Origin: Serratia odorifera
GTDB taxonomy: Bacteria > Pseudomonadota > Gammaproteobacteria > Enterobacterales > Enterobacteriaceae
Length of the DNA: 64,000 nt
Assembly: GCF_900635445.1 (NCBI RefSeq)
Contig: NZ_LR134117.1
Span: forward strand, 3,596,001 to 3,660,000
Reading direction: 5' to 3'
Of the stretch, positions 34,707-42,904 are shown one piece after another (the stretch's first letter is position 1; the number at the start of each line of letters is the position of its first letter). The notes beneath the pieces are model-generated. The model did no database searches, was not told the DNA's origin, and saw only the letters and a program-made list of their open reading frames with translations. A program made the position numbers and the translations under genes.

Positions 34707-35021
34707 ATGATTAAATGGTATGAAGAAAGCGACGCCGAAGTGAACCGCAGTATTGCCCTGATTACCGGAGAAAATCCGGACAAATGGTACCCGTACGGCG
34801 GCGTTAAGGGTAAAGATTATTGCAAGAATCCCTCCGATGCCTGGCCGATTATCTGCGCCAATAAAATCAGTCTGAACCCCGATAGCCACGGCGACAGCCC
34901 GCAATGGCAAGCGCGGATCTCCTCTCCGCGTGGTGAATGGCTGGCCGACAGCAGCAGTCCGTTGCGTGCGGCGATGATCTGTTTTCTGCTCAGTCAGCAA
35001 AATCAGGAAACCTCGCGTTAA
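34707..35021 (+). CDS. NinX-like (DUF2591) phage-type protein
   Basis: The 104-residue protein carries the DAWPIICANKISL segment and the ending PLRAAMICFLLSQQ, both typical of the phage NinX/DUF2591 family. Function is unknown in phages as well. It has an AAAGATGGATAGAGC leader, moderate GC and no phage structural genes nearby. I read it as a solitary phage-derived gene. Confidence 0.6.
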   Translation: MIKWYEESDAEVNRSIALITGENPDKWYPYGGVKGKDYCKNPSDAWPIICANKISLNPDSHGDSPQWQARISSPRGEWLADSSSPLRAAMICFLLSQQNQETSR

Positions 35022-35093
35022 GTCTCCATTACTGATGATCGATTAATGTTTTCCATAATCTGACAACGGAACTGTCTTTGGCGGAGCCTGTTT

Positions 35094-35333
35094 ATGAAGC
35101 GCATTATCAAAGGTGATAAAAACCTGTCTCATCTGGTGGTTGCCCATGCGGCAATTGACCGTCACGCCGAAAGTTTCGGTCAGCGCCGTCAGGGCTGGCC
35201 CTCGACCTATCTGGTCAAATATCAAAATGACCGAGTGGCGGTTGAAGTGGTGACCCGCCGCCAGTCTTATGTGGCAACCCTGATGATCGGTGCCCGTAAT
35301 CTGAGTAAACTGTGCGACCTGCCTGGTCGATAG
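35094..35333 (+). CDS. DUF4060-like small protein
   Basis: The 79-residue protein (MKRIIKGDKNLSHLVVAHAA, then VAVEVVTRRQSYVATLM) resembles the DUF4060 group of short phage and enterobacterial proteins. Function is unknown. Lying 72 bases after the NinX-like gene, it may share that gene's phage origin. The family call is by recall of its N-terminal pattern and is uncertain. Confidence 0.5.
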   Translation: MKRIIKGDKNLSHLVVAHAAIDRHAESFGQRRQGWPSTYLVKYQNDRVAVEVVTRRQSYVATLMIGARNLSKLCDLPGR

Positions 35334-35505
35334 CCGCCCAACGTTTCAGCAATTCCTGCCCATGCCTGCGCCGGGAGCATAGCCTGCCCGGTGCTAATCC
35401 TTGATGCTCGCGGGGTTAAGTGTTAAAAAGCCGCCCGCAGATACATTTTTTGATTGGCGAAATCTTGTGCAGTAATGGCAAGGCCTTTTGCCATACGAGG
35501 ACAAG

Positions 35506-36882
35506 ATGGGCGACCAGCAGCAGGATACCCCGCTAAAACGCGGCTTGAAAAACAGACATATACAACTTATCGCCCTGGGAGGCGCCATTGGCACCGGGCT
35601 ATTTCTCGGCATTGCCCAGACCATTAAAATGGCGGGACCTTCGGTATTGCTGGGTTATGCTATTGGCGGCTTTATTGCCTTTTTGATCATGCGTCAGTTG
35701 GGGGAGATGGTGGTGGAAGAGCCGGTTGCCGGTTCATTCAGCCACTTTGCCTATAAATACTGGGGTGACTTCGCCGGGTTCCTGTCCGGCTGGAACTACT
35801 GGGCGATGTTTATCCTGGTCGGTATGGCGGAGCTGACGGCGGTAGGCATCTATATTCAGTACTGGTGGCCGGAAATTCCAACCTGGGCGTCGGCCGCAGC
35901 GTTCTTCGTGCTGATCAATCTGATCAATCTGGTCAACGTGCGCATCTATGGTGAAACCGAATTCTGGTTTGCCATAATCAAGGTGGCGGCCATCATGGGC
36001 ATGATTGTGTTCGGCGCCTATCTGCTGGCCAGCGGCAGCGGTGGTCCGGAAGCCGATATCAGCAATCTGTGGGCGCAGGGTGGGTTTTTCCCGCATGGGG
36101 TCATGGGATTGGTCATGGCGATGGCCGTGATCATGTTTTCGTTCGGCGGGTTGGAAATGGTGGGCATTACCGCTGCTGAAGCTGCCGATCCGCGCCATAG
36201 CATTCCCAAGGCCACCAATCAGGTGGTGTATCGCATACTGATTTTCTATATTGGCTCGCTGACCGTGCTGCTGTCGTTGTATCCCTGGGGCAAAGTGGTG
36301 GAGGGCGGCAGCCCGTTCGTGATGATTTTCCACGCGCTGAACAGCAACCTGGTGGCGACCCTGCTTAATGTGGTCGTGCTGACGGCGGCCCTGTCGGTCT
36401 ATAACAGCGGGGTGTATGCCAATAGCCGTATGCTGTTTGGCCTGGCGACGCAAGGCAATGCGCCAAAGGTGCTGACGCGCGTCAACCCACGCGGCGTACC
36501 GGTATTGTCAATCGCGTTATCGGCGCTGGTGACCTCGATTGGCGTGCTGATCAACTATGTGATGCCCGGCAAGGCGTTTGAATTGCTGATGGCGCTGGTG
36601 GTTTCAACGCTGGTGATCAATTGGGTGATGATCTGTCTGGCGCACCTGAAGTTCCGTGCGGCAAAGAATCGGCAGGGCGTTATCCCGCATTTCAAGGCTT
36701 TTTGGTACCCCTTCGGCAACTACCTGTGCCTGGCGTTTCTGGCGATGATACTGGTCATCATGTATCTCACCGACGGTATCCGTATTTCGGTGTTGCTGAT
36801 CCCGGTATGGATCGGGCTGTTGTGGCTCGGGTTCACGCTGACGCGGCGCAAAACCGGCAATCGGCTGCAGCGTAGGCGTTAA
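35506..36882 (+). CDS. Aromatic amino-acid permease (PheP/AroP group)
   Basis: The 458-residue AAT-family (APC superfamily) transporter has 12 predicted helices. The opening LKRGLKNRHIQLIALGGAIGTGLFLG (shown to illustrate the family start in part: RHIQLIALGGAIGTGLF), then MRQLGEMVVEEPVAGSFSHF and EMVGITAAEA, are shared with E. coli AroP and PheP. Similarity to the two looks about equal, so phenylalanine-specific or general aromatic uptake cannot be separated. GAGGACAAG precedes ATG 35506; a TTG at 35488 is a less likely start. Confidence 0.88.
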   Translation: MGDQQQDTPLKRGLKNRHIQLIALGGAIGTGLFLGIAQTIKMAGPSVLLGYAIGGFIAFLIMRQLGEMVVEEPVAGSFSHFAYKYWGDFAGFLSGWNYWAMFILVGMAELTAVGIYIQYWWPEIPTWASAAAFFVLINLINLVNVRIYGETEFWFAIIKVAAIMGMIVFGAYLLASGSGGPEADISNLWAQGGFFPHGVMGLVMAMAVIMFSFGGLEMVGITAAEAADPRHSIPKATNQVVYRILIFYIGSLTVLLSLYPWGKVVEGGSPFVMIFHALNSNLVATLLNVVVLTAALSVYNSGVYANSRMLFGLATQGNAPKVLTRVNPRGVPVLSIALSALVTSIGVLINYVMPGKAFELLMALVVSTLVINWVMICLAHLKFRAAKNRQGVIPHFKAFWYPFGNYLCLAFLAMILVIMYLTDGIRISVLLIPVWIGLLWLGFTLTRRKTGNRLQRRR

Positions 36883-36920
36883 ATCGGTATGGGGAGGCGC
36901 GCTTGCGCCTCCTTGTTGGT

Positions 36921-37211
36921 CTAGCCGCGCGGCATAAAGGCGTTGCCGCTGTCCGCTCGATCGCGGCCCAGCATCTTCCTGCACAGCAGGAACAGGGTGG
37001 TGACGATGTCAATGGCCACCACGCTGAGCATCAGCAACCCCAGAACAAAAAAACTCACCATCGCTGCGAACAGTACCGCCAATGGCGCCGGTACGCGCAG
37101 ACGACGCAGCTTCATCGTCGCGTACATTTTCCAATACTGGACTTGCGCCAGCATCGCGCTGCGAATACGGCCCAAACGGACGCGCGATTTGCGTGATGTA
37201 GAACGGCCCAT
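36921..37211 (-). CDS. Small basic membrane protein, unknown
   Basis: The 96-residue protein has a strongly basic N-terminus (GRSTSRKSRVRLGRIRS), one long hydrophobic stretch (APLAVLFAAMVSFFVLGLLMLS and following) and a polar tail. GGAGGAGTT precedes the start, so it is very likely translated. No family is recognised. It is convergent with the permease gene. Confidence 0.65.
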   Translation of the reverse strand: MGRSTSRKSRVRLGRIRSAMLAQVQYWKMYATMKLRRLRVPAPLAVLFAAMVSFFVLGLLMLSVVAIDIVTTLFLLCRKMLGRDRADSGNAFMPRG

Positions 37212-37419
37212 AACTCCTCCTTTATTGATTGTCCTGACAAGTAAAACATAAAGTTCTTAAGAGATGCTTAACGGGCTCTTAGCGGCCGTTGCTTTCCCAC
37301 AGAGACTCAGACAACGGGATAATCGAAAAGGTCAGCTCGGCTGAGCACTGTTTTCCACGCGTCAAAACGTCTAACTTGATAGGGTGAGAATGGTTTCCGT
37401 GTGAGGTTGCTCAAACAGC

Positions 37420-38415
37420 ATGAACAAAAACACCAATCGTTATTATGATGCTAGCAAGGCGCACCATACGCCGCAGGGGTTTCGCAATCCGGAGCCGTCG
37501 CAGCGTCAGGAGGGCGATCTGCGCCGCTGGCAGGATGAGCGCAAAAAACGGGGTCTGCCAAAGCCACCGAGCGACGGCTATCAGCAGTTCACTGCCAACT
37601 GGTGGCAGCAAGCCGATCTCGGTGGCGAACAGGATTGTATCTGGTGGTTGGGGCATGCCAGCATATTGTTGCGTCTGGACGGGCGCTATGTGTTGATCGA
37701 TCCGGTGCTGTCACCGCGAGCTTCACCGCTGAGCTTCTATGGACCCAAACGCCGTACCCCGCCGCCGTTGACGGTGAGACAATTGCCCGCGGTGGATGTG
37801 GTGCTGATATCGCATAACCACTATGACCACCTGGACCGCCGCACGGTGCGTCAGCTGGCACGGCGTTTTCCACAGGCAACCTTCATTGTGCCGTTGGGGC
37901 TGAAAAACTGGTTTCGCCGCTATCGTTTTGCGCGGGTAGAGGAGCTGGATTGGTGGGATAGCCTGTCGGTGGGCGAAATGACATTTCATGCGACGCCAGC
38001 CCGCCATTGGAGCATGCGTTCGCTGTGGGATCGTAACCGCTCATTGTGGTGCGGCTGGGTGATCCATCATCCGTCACTGCGGTTTTATTTCTCTGGCGAC
38101 AGCGGCTATTCAGAGCGGTTGGCAGAGATCGGTGACCGGTTAGGGCCGTTCGATGTCGCCGCGCTGCCGATTGGCGCCTATGCACCACGTTGGTTCATGC
38201 AAGAGCAACATATGGATCCACAACAATCGGTAAAACTGTATCAACAATTAAAACAGCCTCGGGTTATTCCCATTCATTGGGGCGTATTTGAATTAGCCGA
38301 TGAATCGCTGGATGATCCTCCACAGCAGCTGGCATTGGCCTTGAGCCAGGCCGGAATACGGCAGCACCAATTTGAGCCGCTCAAGATTGGCCAACGTATC
38401 GAATTGGGCGATTAA
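37420..38415 (+). CDS. Metallo-beta-lactamase-fold hydrolase (NAPE-PLD/UlaG-like)
   Basis: The 331-residue protein has the metal-binding motif HNHYDHLD near residue 133, an upstream WLGHASILL strand, FSGDSGY carrying the bridging aspartate, and IPIHWGVF with the last histidine. The pattern fits the branch that includes NAPE-hydrolysing phospholipase D-like and UlaG-like enzymes. There is no signal peptide, so it is cytosolic. The substrate is unknown. A GC hairpin (CCCCGG-TAA-CCGGGG, 38454-38468) lies behind it. Confidence 0.82.
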   Translation: MNKNTNRYYDASKAHHTPQGFRNPEPSQRQEGDLRRWQDERKKRGLPKPPSDGYQQFTANWWQQADLGGEQDCIWWLGHASILLRLDGRYVLIDPVLSPRASPLSFYGPKRRTPPPLTVRQLPAVDVVLISHNHYDHLDRRTVRQLARRFPQATFIVPLGLKNWFRRYRFARVEELDWWDSLSVGEMTFHATPARHWSMRSLWDRNRSLWCGWVIHHPSLRFYFSGDSGYSERLAEIGDRLGPFDVAALPIGAYAPRWFMQEQHMDPQQSVKLYQQLKQPRVIPIHWGVFELADESLDDPPQQLALALSQAGIRQHQFEPLKIGQRIELGD

Positions 38416-39187
38416 TCAGCTCGCGGTGAAACCGGGCGCTTGTCAACAGGCACCCCCGGTAACCGGGGCTTTCACTGTCAGTGCGCGACAGGTGGTGTGG
38501 CGCATCAATCGTCTGTATCGACGCATGCAGTGGGCAGCCACGTTGATTGGGACCCGGCCTGGATAATATAGCGCGACCATTGGATGCGCCGCGTATTAAT
38601 AATATTATTTTTATTAAAGGATAAGCGGAAATATATTATCACTCACCAAGGGGGCTAATTAAATTAGCCGTTGCGCTGCGTTGCCTTAATTCGAGCTTGC
38701 CTGCGCGTTGATGGTGCAATTTTTCATCGAGCGGCCGTCGCCTGCACTACAATGCAGCGAACAAGGCGCAGGCTCACCGGCCGTCATGGCGATGCAACAC
38801 GCATGTAGCATCAATGTGATAGTCAGTCGGCAGTGCGGCGATGATTTTCTTTACCCGTTCATCGTTATACAAATGATGCATATCAAATTTCATAAAGATT
38901 CAAAAATTTTAACGGTTCACGCGCAGAAAGACGCTATATGTCACTGCGGATCGGCGTCGAACGGTTGAAAGTTTTGTTAAATTTCAGGCAGGGCGCGGAG
39001 TGTAGCGCGGCGTCTTTACAAAGCAGAAAATAGAGAGAGCTTCAACAGATTTTAGTCTATTTATGCGCTTGTTGCTCTCGACCGTTTCAATTATGTGCGA
39101 CACGTCCACCGGTGATTAAAAATGGCTTGCCATCGAATACAGAGTATGTGATAACGCATCTGGGTAAAACGAGGTACAGTTCTGTAT
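38416..39187. other. Non-coding stretch between MBL gene and yobF
   Basis: No convincing gene is seen in these 770 bases. There is one 86-codon plus-strand frame (38708-38968) with no ribosome-binding site and an unnatural composition. The right part is AT-rich and presumably carries the yobF-cspC promoter and a long 5' leader. Confidence 0.5.
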
Positions 39188-39304
39188 ATGTGTGGCATTT
39201 TCAGTAAAGAAGTTCTGAGTAAAGACGTTAGCGTTGAATACCGCTTCTCTGCCGATCCTTATCTTAGTGCCTCAAGCAGTAACGACTCTAGTTTGTCTAT
39301 GTAA
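39188..39304 (+). CDS. yobF: YobF small stress protein
   Basis: The 38-residue protein MCGIFSKEVLSKDVSVEY...SLSM is almost the same as E. coli YobF, which lies directly upstream of cspC and accumulates in heat and other stress. It is separated from cspC by 41 bases and is probably on the same transcript. Function is unknown. Confidence 0.92.
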   Translation: MCGIFSKEVLSKDVSVEYRFSADPYLSASSSNDSSLSM

Positions 39305-39345
39305 CGCCTACGGGCGGTTTAAACAATCCAAAGGAAATACTCAAG

Positions 39346-39555
39346 ATGGCAAAGATCAAAGGTCAAGTTAAGTGGTTCAACGAGTCTAAAGGTTTCGGTT
39401 TCATCACCCCGGCTGACGGCAGCAAAGACGTGTTCGTACACTTCTCTGCAATCCAGGGTAACGGCTTCAAAACCCTGGCTGAAGGCCAGAACGTTGAGTT
39501 CGAAATCCAAGATGGCCAGAAAGGCCCATCAGCAGTAAACGTTACTGCTATCTAA
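39346..39555 (+). CDS. cspC: Cold-shock-domain RNA chaperone CspC
   Basis: The 69-residue single cold-shock domain has RNP1 (KGFGFITP) and RNP2 (VFVHFSAI). It differs only slightly from E. coli CspC, including GNGFKTLAEGQNVEFEIQDGQKGP. CspC is made at 37 °C and stabilises rpoS and stress mRNAs by binding single-stranded RNA. Linkage to yobF confirms orthology. A strong terminator follows. Confidence 0.97.
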   Translation: MAKIKGQVKWFNESKGFGFITPADGSKDVFVHFSAIQGNGFKTLAEGQNVEFEIQDGQKGPSAVNVTAI

Positions 39556-39571
39556 TCAGCGTCAGCTGTAC

Positions 39572-39599
39572 AAAAAGCCCGCCTTCGTGCGGGCTTTTT
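39572..39599. terminator. Terminator of cspC (and of the convergent gene)
   Basis: AAAAAGCCCGC-CTTCGT-GCGGGCTTTTT is a strong hairpin with A- and T-runs on both sides. It is located between cspC and the minus-strand laccase-domain gene and can serve both. Confidence 0.92.
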
Positions 39600-39608
39600 C
39601 GTTTCCGC

Positions 39609-40322
39609 TCAGCCGGTAATGATAATCCCGGCGTATTGATTGCGCCCTTTGATACCAGGATGCGCCGGATCCTGCGCTCTACGTTGGCTATTGCGGCGAA
39701 AACTGGTGTATTTGAAGCGCTGAGGCTGCTGAGGATCGCGATTTAACGTACAGATGGTGCAACTGCCGGCGTCGTCGACCGCGGCAAACCCAAGGTTGTG
39801 CAGTTGACCTTTGGCTATTGCCGTTAAATCAAGGTGGCGCGTATGCGGGCTGATCAACTCTGCCGGCAACGACAAGCGCTGCTGAAATAGCTCAACCAGC
39901 TCTTGATTGACTTGATAACAACAGGCGCCTGCCGCCGGGCCAATCGCCGCCACCCAGTTGGCGGTCGAATCGTCCTGCTCGATACGCGCCGCCATGCGTT
40001 CGAGCATACCGTCCAGCAATCCTCGCCAACCGGCATGTACGGCAGCAATGGCGCTACCGTCGCGCCGGCTGAAGATCACCGGCAGGCAATCGGCGGTAAG
40101 TACGCTGAGCAGAATGCCAGGTTGAGTGGTATACACGCCGTCGGCGTCGCCGCAGGGCTGGGCAGGGTGGCTAACATCAACGATGCGTGTGCCATGCACC
40201 TGTTTTTTTTCCGGCTGAGTGTCCCGGTAGTGTTGTAAGTCCGTCGGTAGCAAGGTGCTTTTATTGCCAAAACCGTGCCGAATGGCAGGAATGGTGCTGA
40301 GTAAGGCAGAATAGTCAGTCAT
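39609..40322 (-). CDS. Laccase-domain (YfiH/PgeF/YlmD-type) protein
   Basis: The 237-residue protein has the conserved metal-site residues of the PF02578 family: LTADCLPV with the cysteine, AAVHAGWRGLLDG with the histidine, and AIGPAAGACCYQV. E. coli YfiH/PgeF removes a misincorporated serine-type peptidoglycan precursor. Others in the family act on purine nucleosides. Many enterobacteria carry pgeF next to clpB, so this gene next to rlmA may be a second copy with a different job. Confidence 0.82.
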   Translation of the reverse strand: MTDYSALLSTIPAIRHGFGNKSTLLPTDLQHYRDTQPEKKQVHGTRIVDVSHPAQPCGDADGVYTTQPGILLSVLTADCLPVIFSRRDGSAIAAVHAGWRGLLDGMLERMAARIEQDDSTANWVAAIGPAAGACCYQVNQELVELFQQRLSLPAELISPHTRHLDLTAIAKGQLHNLGFAAVDDAGSCTICTLNRDPQQPQRFKYTSFRRNSQRRAQDPAHPGIKGRNQYAGIIITG

Positions 40323-40540
40323 AACCGATGATTAACCTGTGTTGGGGCGAAGCTGACAGTGTATACCCTGCCATTGCCGTTGACACGGCTCTTGCCGGTA
40401 ATTGGATGATGAATTCGTATTGGCCGATGCCATACTGCCAGCATCGCCGTCGTCGCGCAGGTAGGCGCTGGGGATGCGCCTTGCATCGGCCCGCCGGCTT
40501 ATTTAGACTAGCCGCGCCGCATCTCTCTGGAATTCAACAC

Positions 40541-41359
40541 ATGTCTTATGTTTGCCCCTTATGCCATCAGCATCTCCACTTCACCGCCCCGCAGTGGCGC
40601 TGTGAGAATAACCATCAGTTCGATTGCGCAAGGGAAGGTTACGTCAATCTACTGCCGGTGCAGCATAAACGCTCGAAACAGCCCGGCGACAGCGTTGAAA
40701 TGATGCAGGCGCGCCGTGCGTTTCTCGACGGTGGTTTTTATCAGCCATTGCAGCAGCGGGTCGCCGAACTGCTGGATAACGCGCTCGACAGTGATGCACA
40801 GGCCTTGCTGGATATCGGCTGTGGTGAAGGCTATTACACCGCTGCGGTGGCGCAGAGGCTCAATCAGGCGCGAGAAATGCGTATCTATGGTCTGGACGTG
40901 GCCAAGGTGGCGGTCCGTTATGCTGCCAAACGCTATCCGGCGGTATCGTTCTGCGTGGCATCCAGCCATCGGCTACCTTTCGCCGACGCGTCGCTGGACG
41001 CGGTATTGCGCATCTATGCGCCTTGCAAGGGGCAGGAATTGGCCAGGGTAGTGAGGCCAGGTGGGGTTGTTGTGACGGTGTCACCAGGGCCGCGTCATTT
41101 ATATCAGCTAAAAGAACTTATTTATCAAGAAGTTCAGTTACATGCTGAACAGGATGAACAATTGCCTGGTTTTGAGACGGCGCGGAGTGAATCACTGGCC
41201 TATCCGCTGCAGTTATCGGGGGAACAGGCGGCAAATCTGCTGCAAATGACGCCTTTTGCCTGGCGAGCCTCGGCAGAGACGCAACGGCAACTGACGGCCA
41301 GCGCCAGTTTCGCCTGTGAGACCGACTTTGCCATCCGCGTGTATCGCCGTCATGGTTGA
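40541..41359 (+). CDS. rlmA: 23S rRNA (guanine745-N1)-methyltransferase
   Basis: The 272-residue protein has an N-terminal zinc finger (CPLCHQHL...CENNHQF). A class I SAM-dependent domain follows, with motif I LLDIGCGEGYYT near residue 91. It methylates G745 of 23S rRNA. The start MSYVCPLC at 40541 lies 20 codons before the zinc ligands end and aligns with RlmA; the longer upstream frame is spurious. Its place between cspC and mntP is the same as in E. coli. Confidence 0.93.
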   Translation: MSYVCPLCHQHLHFTAPQWRCENNHQFDCAREGYVNLLPVQHKRSKQPGDSVEMMQARRAFLDGGFYQPLQQRVAELLDNALDSDAQALLDIGCGEGYYTAAVAQRLNQAREMRIYGLDVAKVAVRYAAKRYPAVSFCVASSHRLPFADASLDAVLRIYAPCKGQELARVVRPGGVVVTVSPGPRHLYQLKELIYQEVQLHAEQDEQLPGFETARSESLAYPLQLSGEQAANLLQMTPFAWRASAETQRQLTASASFACETDFAIRVYRRHG

Positions 41360-41360
41360 G

Positions 41361-41394
41361 ACAAAAAAAACCTGCCAGCGGCAGGTTTTTTTTG
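41361..41394. terminator. Bidirectional terminator between rlmA and mntP
   Basis: A near-perfect long inverted repeat, ACAAAAAAAACCTGCC-AGC-GGCAGGTTTTTTTTGT, has A8 and T8 tracts. It ends both convergent genes. Confidence 0.93.
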
Positions 41395-41407
41395 TCCCCA
41401 ACGCCGA

Positions 41408-41977
41408 CTAGGCGAGGTAACCAAGGTGCTCCAGCAGAATATTGCCGCCGATGCCAATCAGCACCACGCCGCCGATAATCTCCGCGCGTTTGCCGAGCAG
41501 TGGACCGATAAAGCGACCAAGCATCATGCCGAGGGTGGCCATGATCATCGTTGCACAGCCAATCGCCATGGCGGTATGAACGATATTCACCTGCAGGAAG
41601 GCCAGGCCTACGCCGATGGCCATCGCGTCCAGGCTGGTGGCAATGGCGGTGGCAACCAGTAGCCAGAAACCGTGCTGCTTCACCTTGACGGTTTCCTGTT
41701 GACGGTTACGCACTCCCTCAATAATCATGCGCATGCCGAGAATAAACAGCAGGCTGAAGGCAACCCAGTGATCCCATTCCATGATGTACTGACTGGCAAA
41801 CAGACCCAGCGACCAGCCGATAAGCGGGGTAATGGCTTCGATAACGCCAAAAATGAGTCCGGTGCGGAGTGCTTCGCGAAAACGCGGTTGATGCAGGCTG
41901 GCACCTTTGCCGATTGACGCAGCAAACGCGTCCATGGACATGCCAAAAGCCAGAATGAGTGTTGCGGAAAGATTCAT
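41408..41977 (-). CDS. mntP: Manganese exporter MntP
   Basis: The 189-residue, six-helix protein has two repeats of the family signature: GMSMDAFAASIGKG near residue 12 and TSLDAMAIGVGLAF near residue 110. The aspartates are needed for Mn2+ export. The start at 41977 matches the E. coli protein. A yybP-ykoY-type riboswitch precedes it on the minus strand, giving direct control by manganese. Confidence 0.95.
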   Translation of the reverse strand: MNLSATLILAFGMSMDAFAASIGKGASLHQPRFREALRTGLIFGVIEAITPLIGWSLGLFASQYIMEWDHWVAFSLLFILGMRMIIEGVRNRQQETVKVKQHGFWLLVATAIATSLDAMAIGVGLAFLQVNIVHTAMAIGCATMIMATLGMMLGRFIGPLLGKRAEIIGGVVLIGIGGNILLEHLGYLA

Positions 41978-41989
41978 GTGAAATAGCCT

Positions 41990-42180
41990 CGGCCGGGCGG
42001 CTCCATATACACGTAACCCACCCCCAACCAAACGACGGAGTTACGTGTCTATGGTCTCGCCAACCTTACCTGGCTGCCCGCACCACGTTTCAGACTGCAA
42101 AACGAGTATGTTGATACGGGCGTTTCTGGTCAATATTATCCAGAAACCGGCTACTCCCCAATGACGGGCGCAACCTTAGC
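41990..42180 (-). ncRNA. yybP-ykoY manganese riboswitch leader of mntP
   Basis: On the minus strand the leader has the hallmark GGGGAGTAGCC (plus-strand positions 42149-42159). It is followed by a hairpin (GTTTCTGG / CCAGAAAC) and, near mntP, by an alternative stem (CACGTAAC... / GTTACGTG). mntP of E. coli carries the same riboswitch, which opens expression when Mn2+ is high. Exact borders are approximate. Confidence 0.75.
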
Positions 42181-42234
42181 ATATTATTTTTCCCGGATAC
42201 AACCATTAATTGCAATGCACTGGTTTAATGAAAT

Positions 42235-42253
42235 TGAGAATTGTTTTCATTAG
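42235..42253 (-). promoter_or_regulatory. Fur-like box upstream of mntP
   Basis: GAGAATTGTTTTCATTAGT matches about 12 of 19 positions of the Fur consensus. It lies just upstream of the riboswitch, where the mntP promoter must be. Fur and MntR are known to act on mntP in E. coli. No clear MntR box was seen. Confidence 0.35.
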
Positions 42254-42379
42254 TGTTGTTGCGCCAGAAATATAAGCGGTAGTGACAATGTTATTGTGGA
42301 AATAATAAACAAAAAAACGGCAGCGTTACTGATGGATTAAACCATCATGCTACCGTCAGGAAGGTTACGTTGCAATGAG

Positions 42380-42850
42380 TCAGGTTTTTATTGACTGATT
42401 TTCAACAAAAAAATGGTAAATACGCTCCAGGTCATCTAACTGGGTAACCTGTATCAATAAGCGTCGCTTCTCCAAATCGATGGCTAAAACGCCATCCTCG
42501 GACAAATTCATGGCGTTAATTCGCCGGTATTCAATAAAGGCGTTGGCATAATAAAAACCCTGCGCTTTGAATAACAATTTTGGCCAGCGAATATAAGAAA
42601 TATAAACCGCAACCAACGCCAGAGATATTAATAACCATGTTGTCAGTGGTGCACCGTGGTCAGCAATATTTCGGTACACCAGAATGCCCAGCAGGACCAC
42701 AAAAATCAGACAGTCGATGCGGTTGCTACGCTTGAGTTGCACCTTGAGCAGCGTCGCGCCGCGCATTTTATCCATGCCGAACTCGTCATACAGCGCATAC
42801 AGCAGCAACAGTACGATAAATACCATGATGGCAAGGTCCGTCAGCGACAT
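42380..42850 (-). CDS. yobD: YobD (DUF986) inner-membrane protein
   Basis: The 156-residue protein has about three N-terminal and central helices and the conserved end EYRRINAMNLSEDGVLAIDLEKRRLLI seen in E. coli YobD (INAMNLSEDG is the clearest motif). Function is unknown. It follows manZ on the minus strand, as in E. coli, with a terminator-like hairpin between them. Confidence 0.9.
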   Translation of the reverse strand: MSLTDLAIMVFIVLLLLYALYDEFGMDKMRGATLLKVQLKRSNRIDCLIFVVLLGILVYRNIADHGAPLTTWLLISLALVAVYISYIRWPKLLFKAQGFYYANAFIEYRRINAMNLSEDGVLAIDLEKRRLLIQVTQLDDLERIYHFFVENQSIKT

Positions 42851-42867
42851 CTTACAGCTCCACAGAT

Positions 42868-42892
42868 AAAAAAAGCCGGGGGAGCCCCCGGC
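42868..42892 (-). terminator. Terminator of manXYZ
   Basis: Read on the minus strand, GCCGGGGG and CCCCCGGC form an 8-bp stem with a tight loop, followed by TTTTTTT. It lies 12 bases after manZ. It may be partial, as yobD follows in the same direction. Confidence 0.8.
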
Positions 42893-42904
42893 GGTCAAAC
42901 GGCG

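Noticed and set aside
38708..38968. 86-codon open frame in the spacer before yobF
   Set aside because: It has no ribosome-binding site, and its composition and hydropathy pattern are not protein-like.
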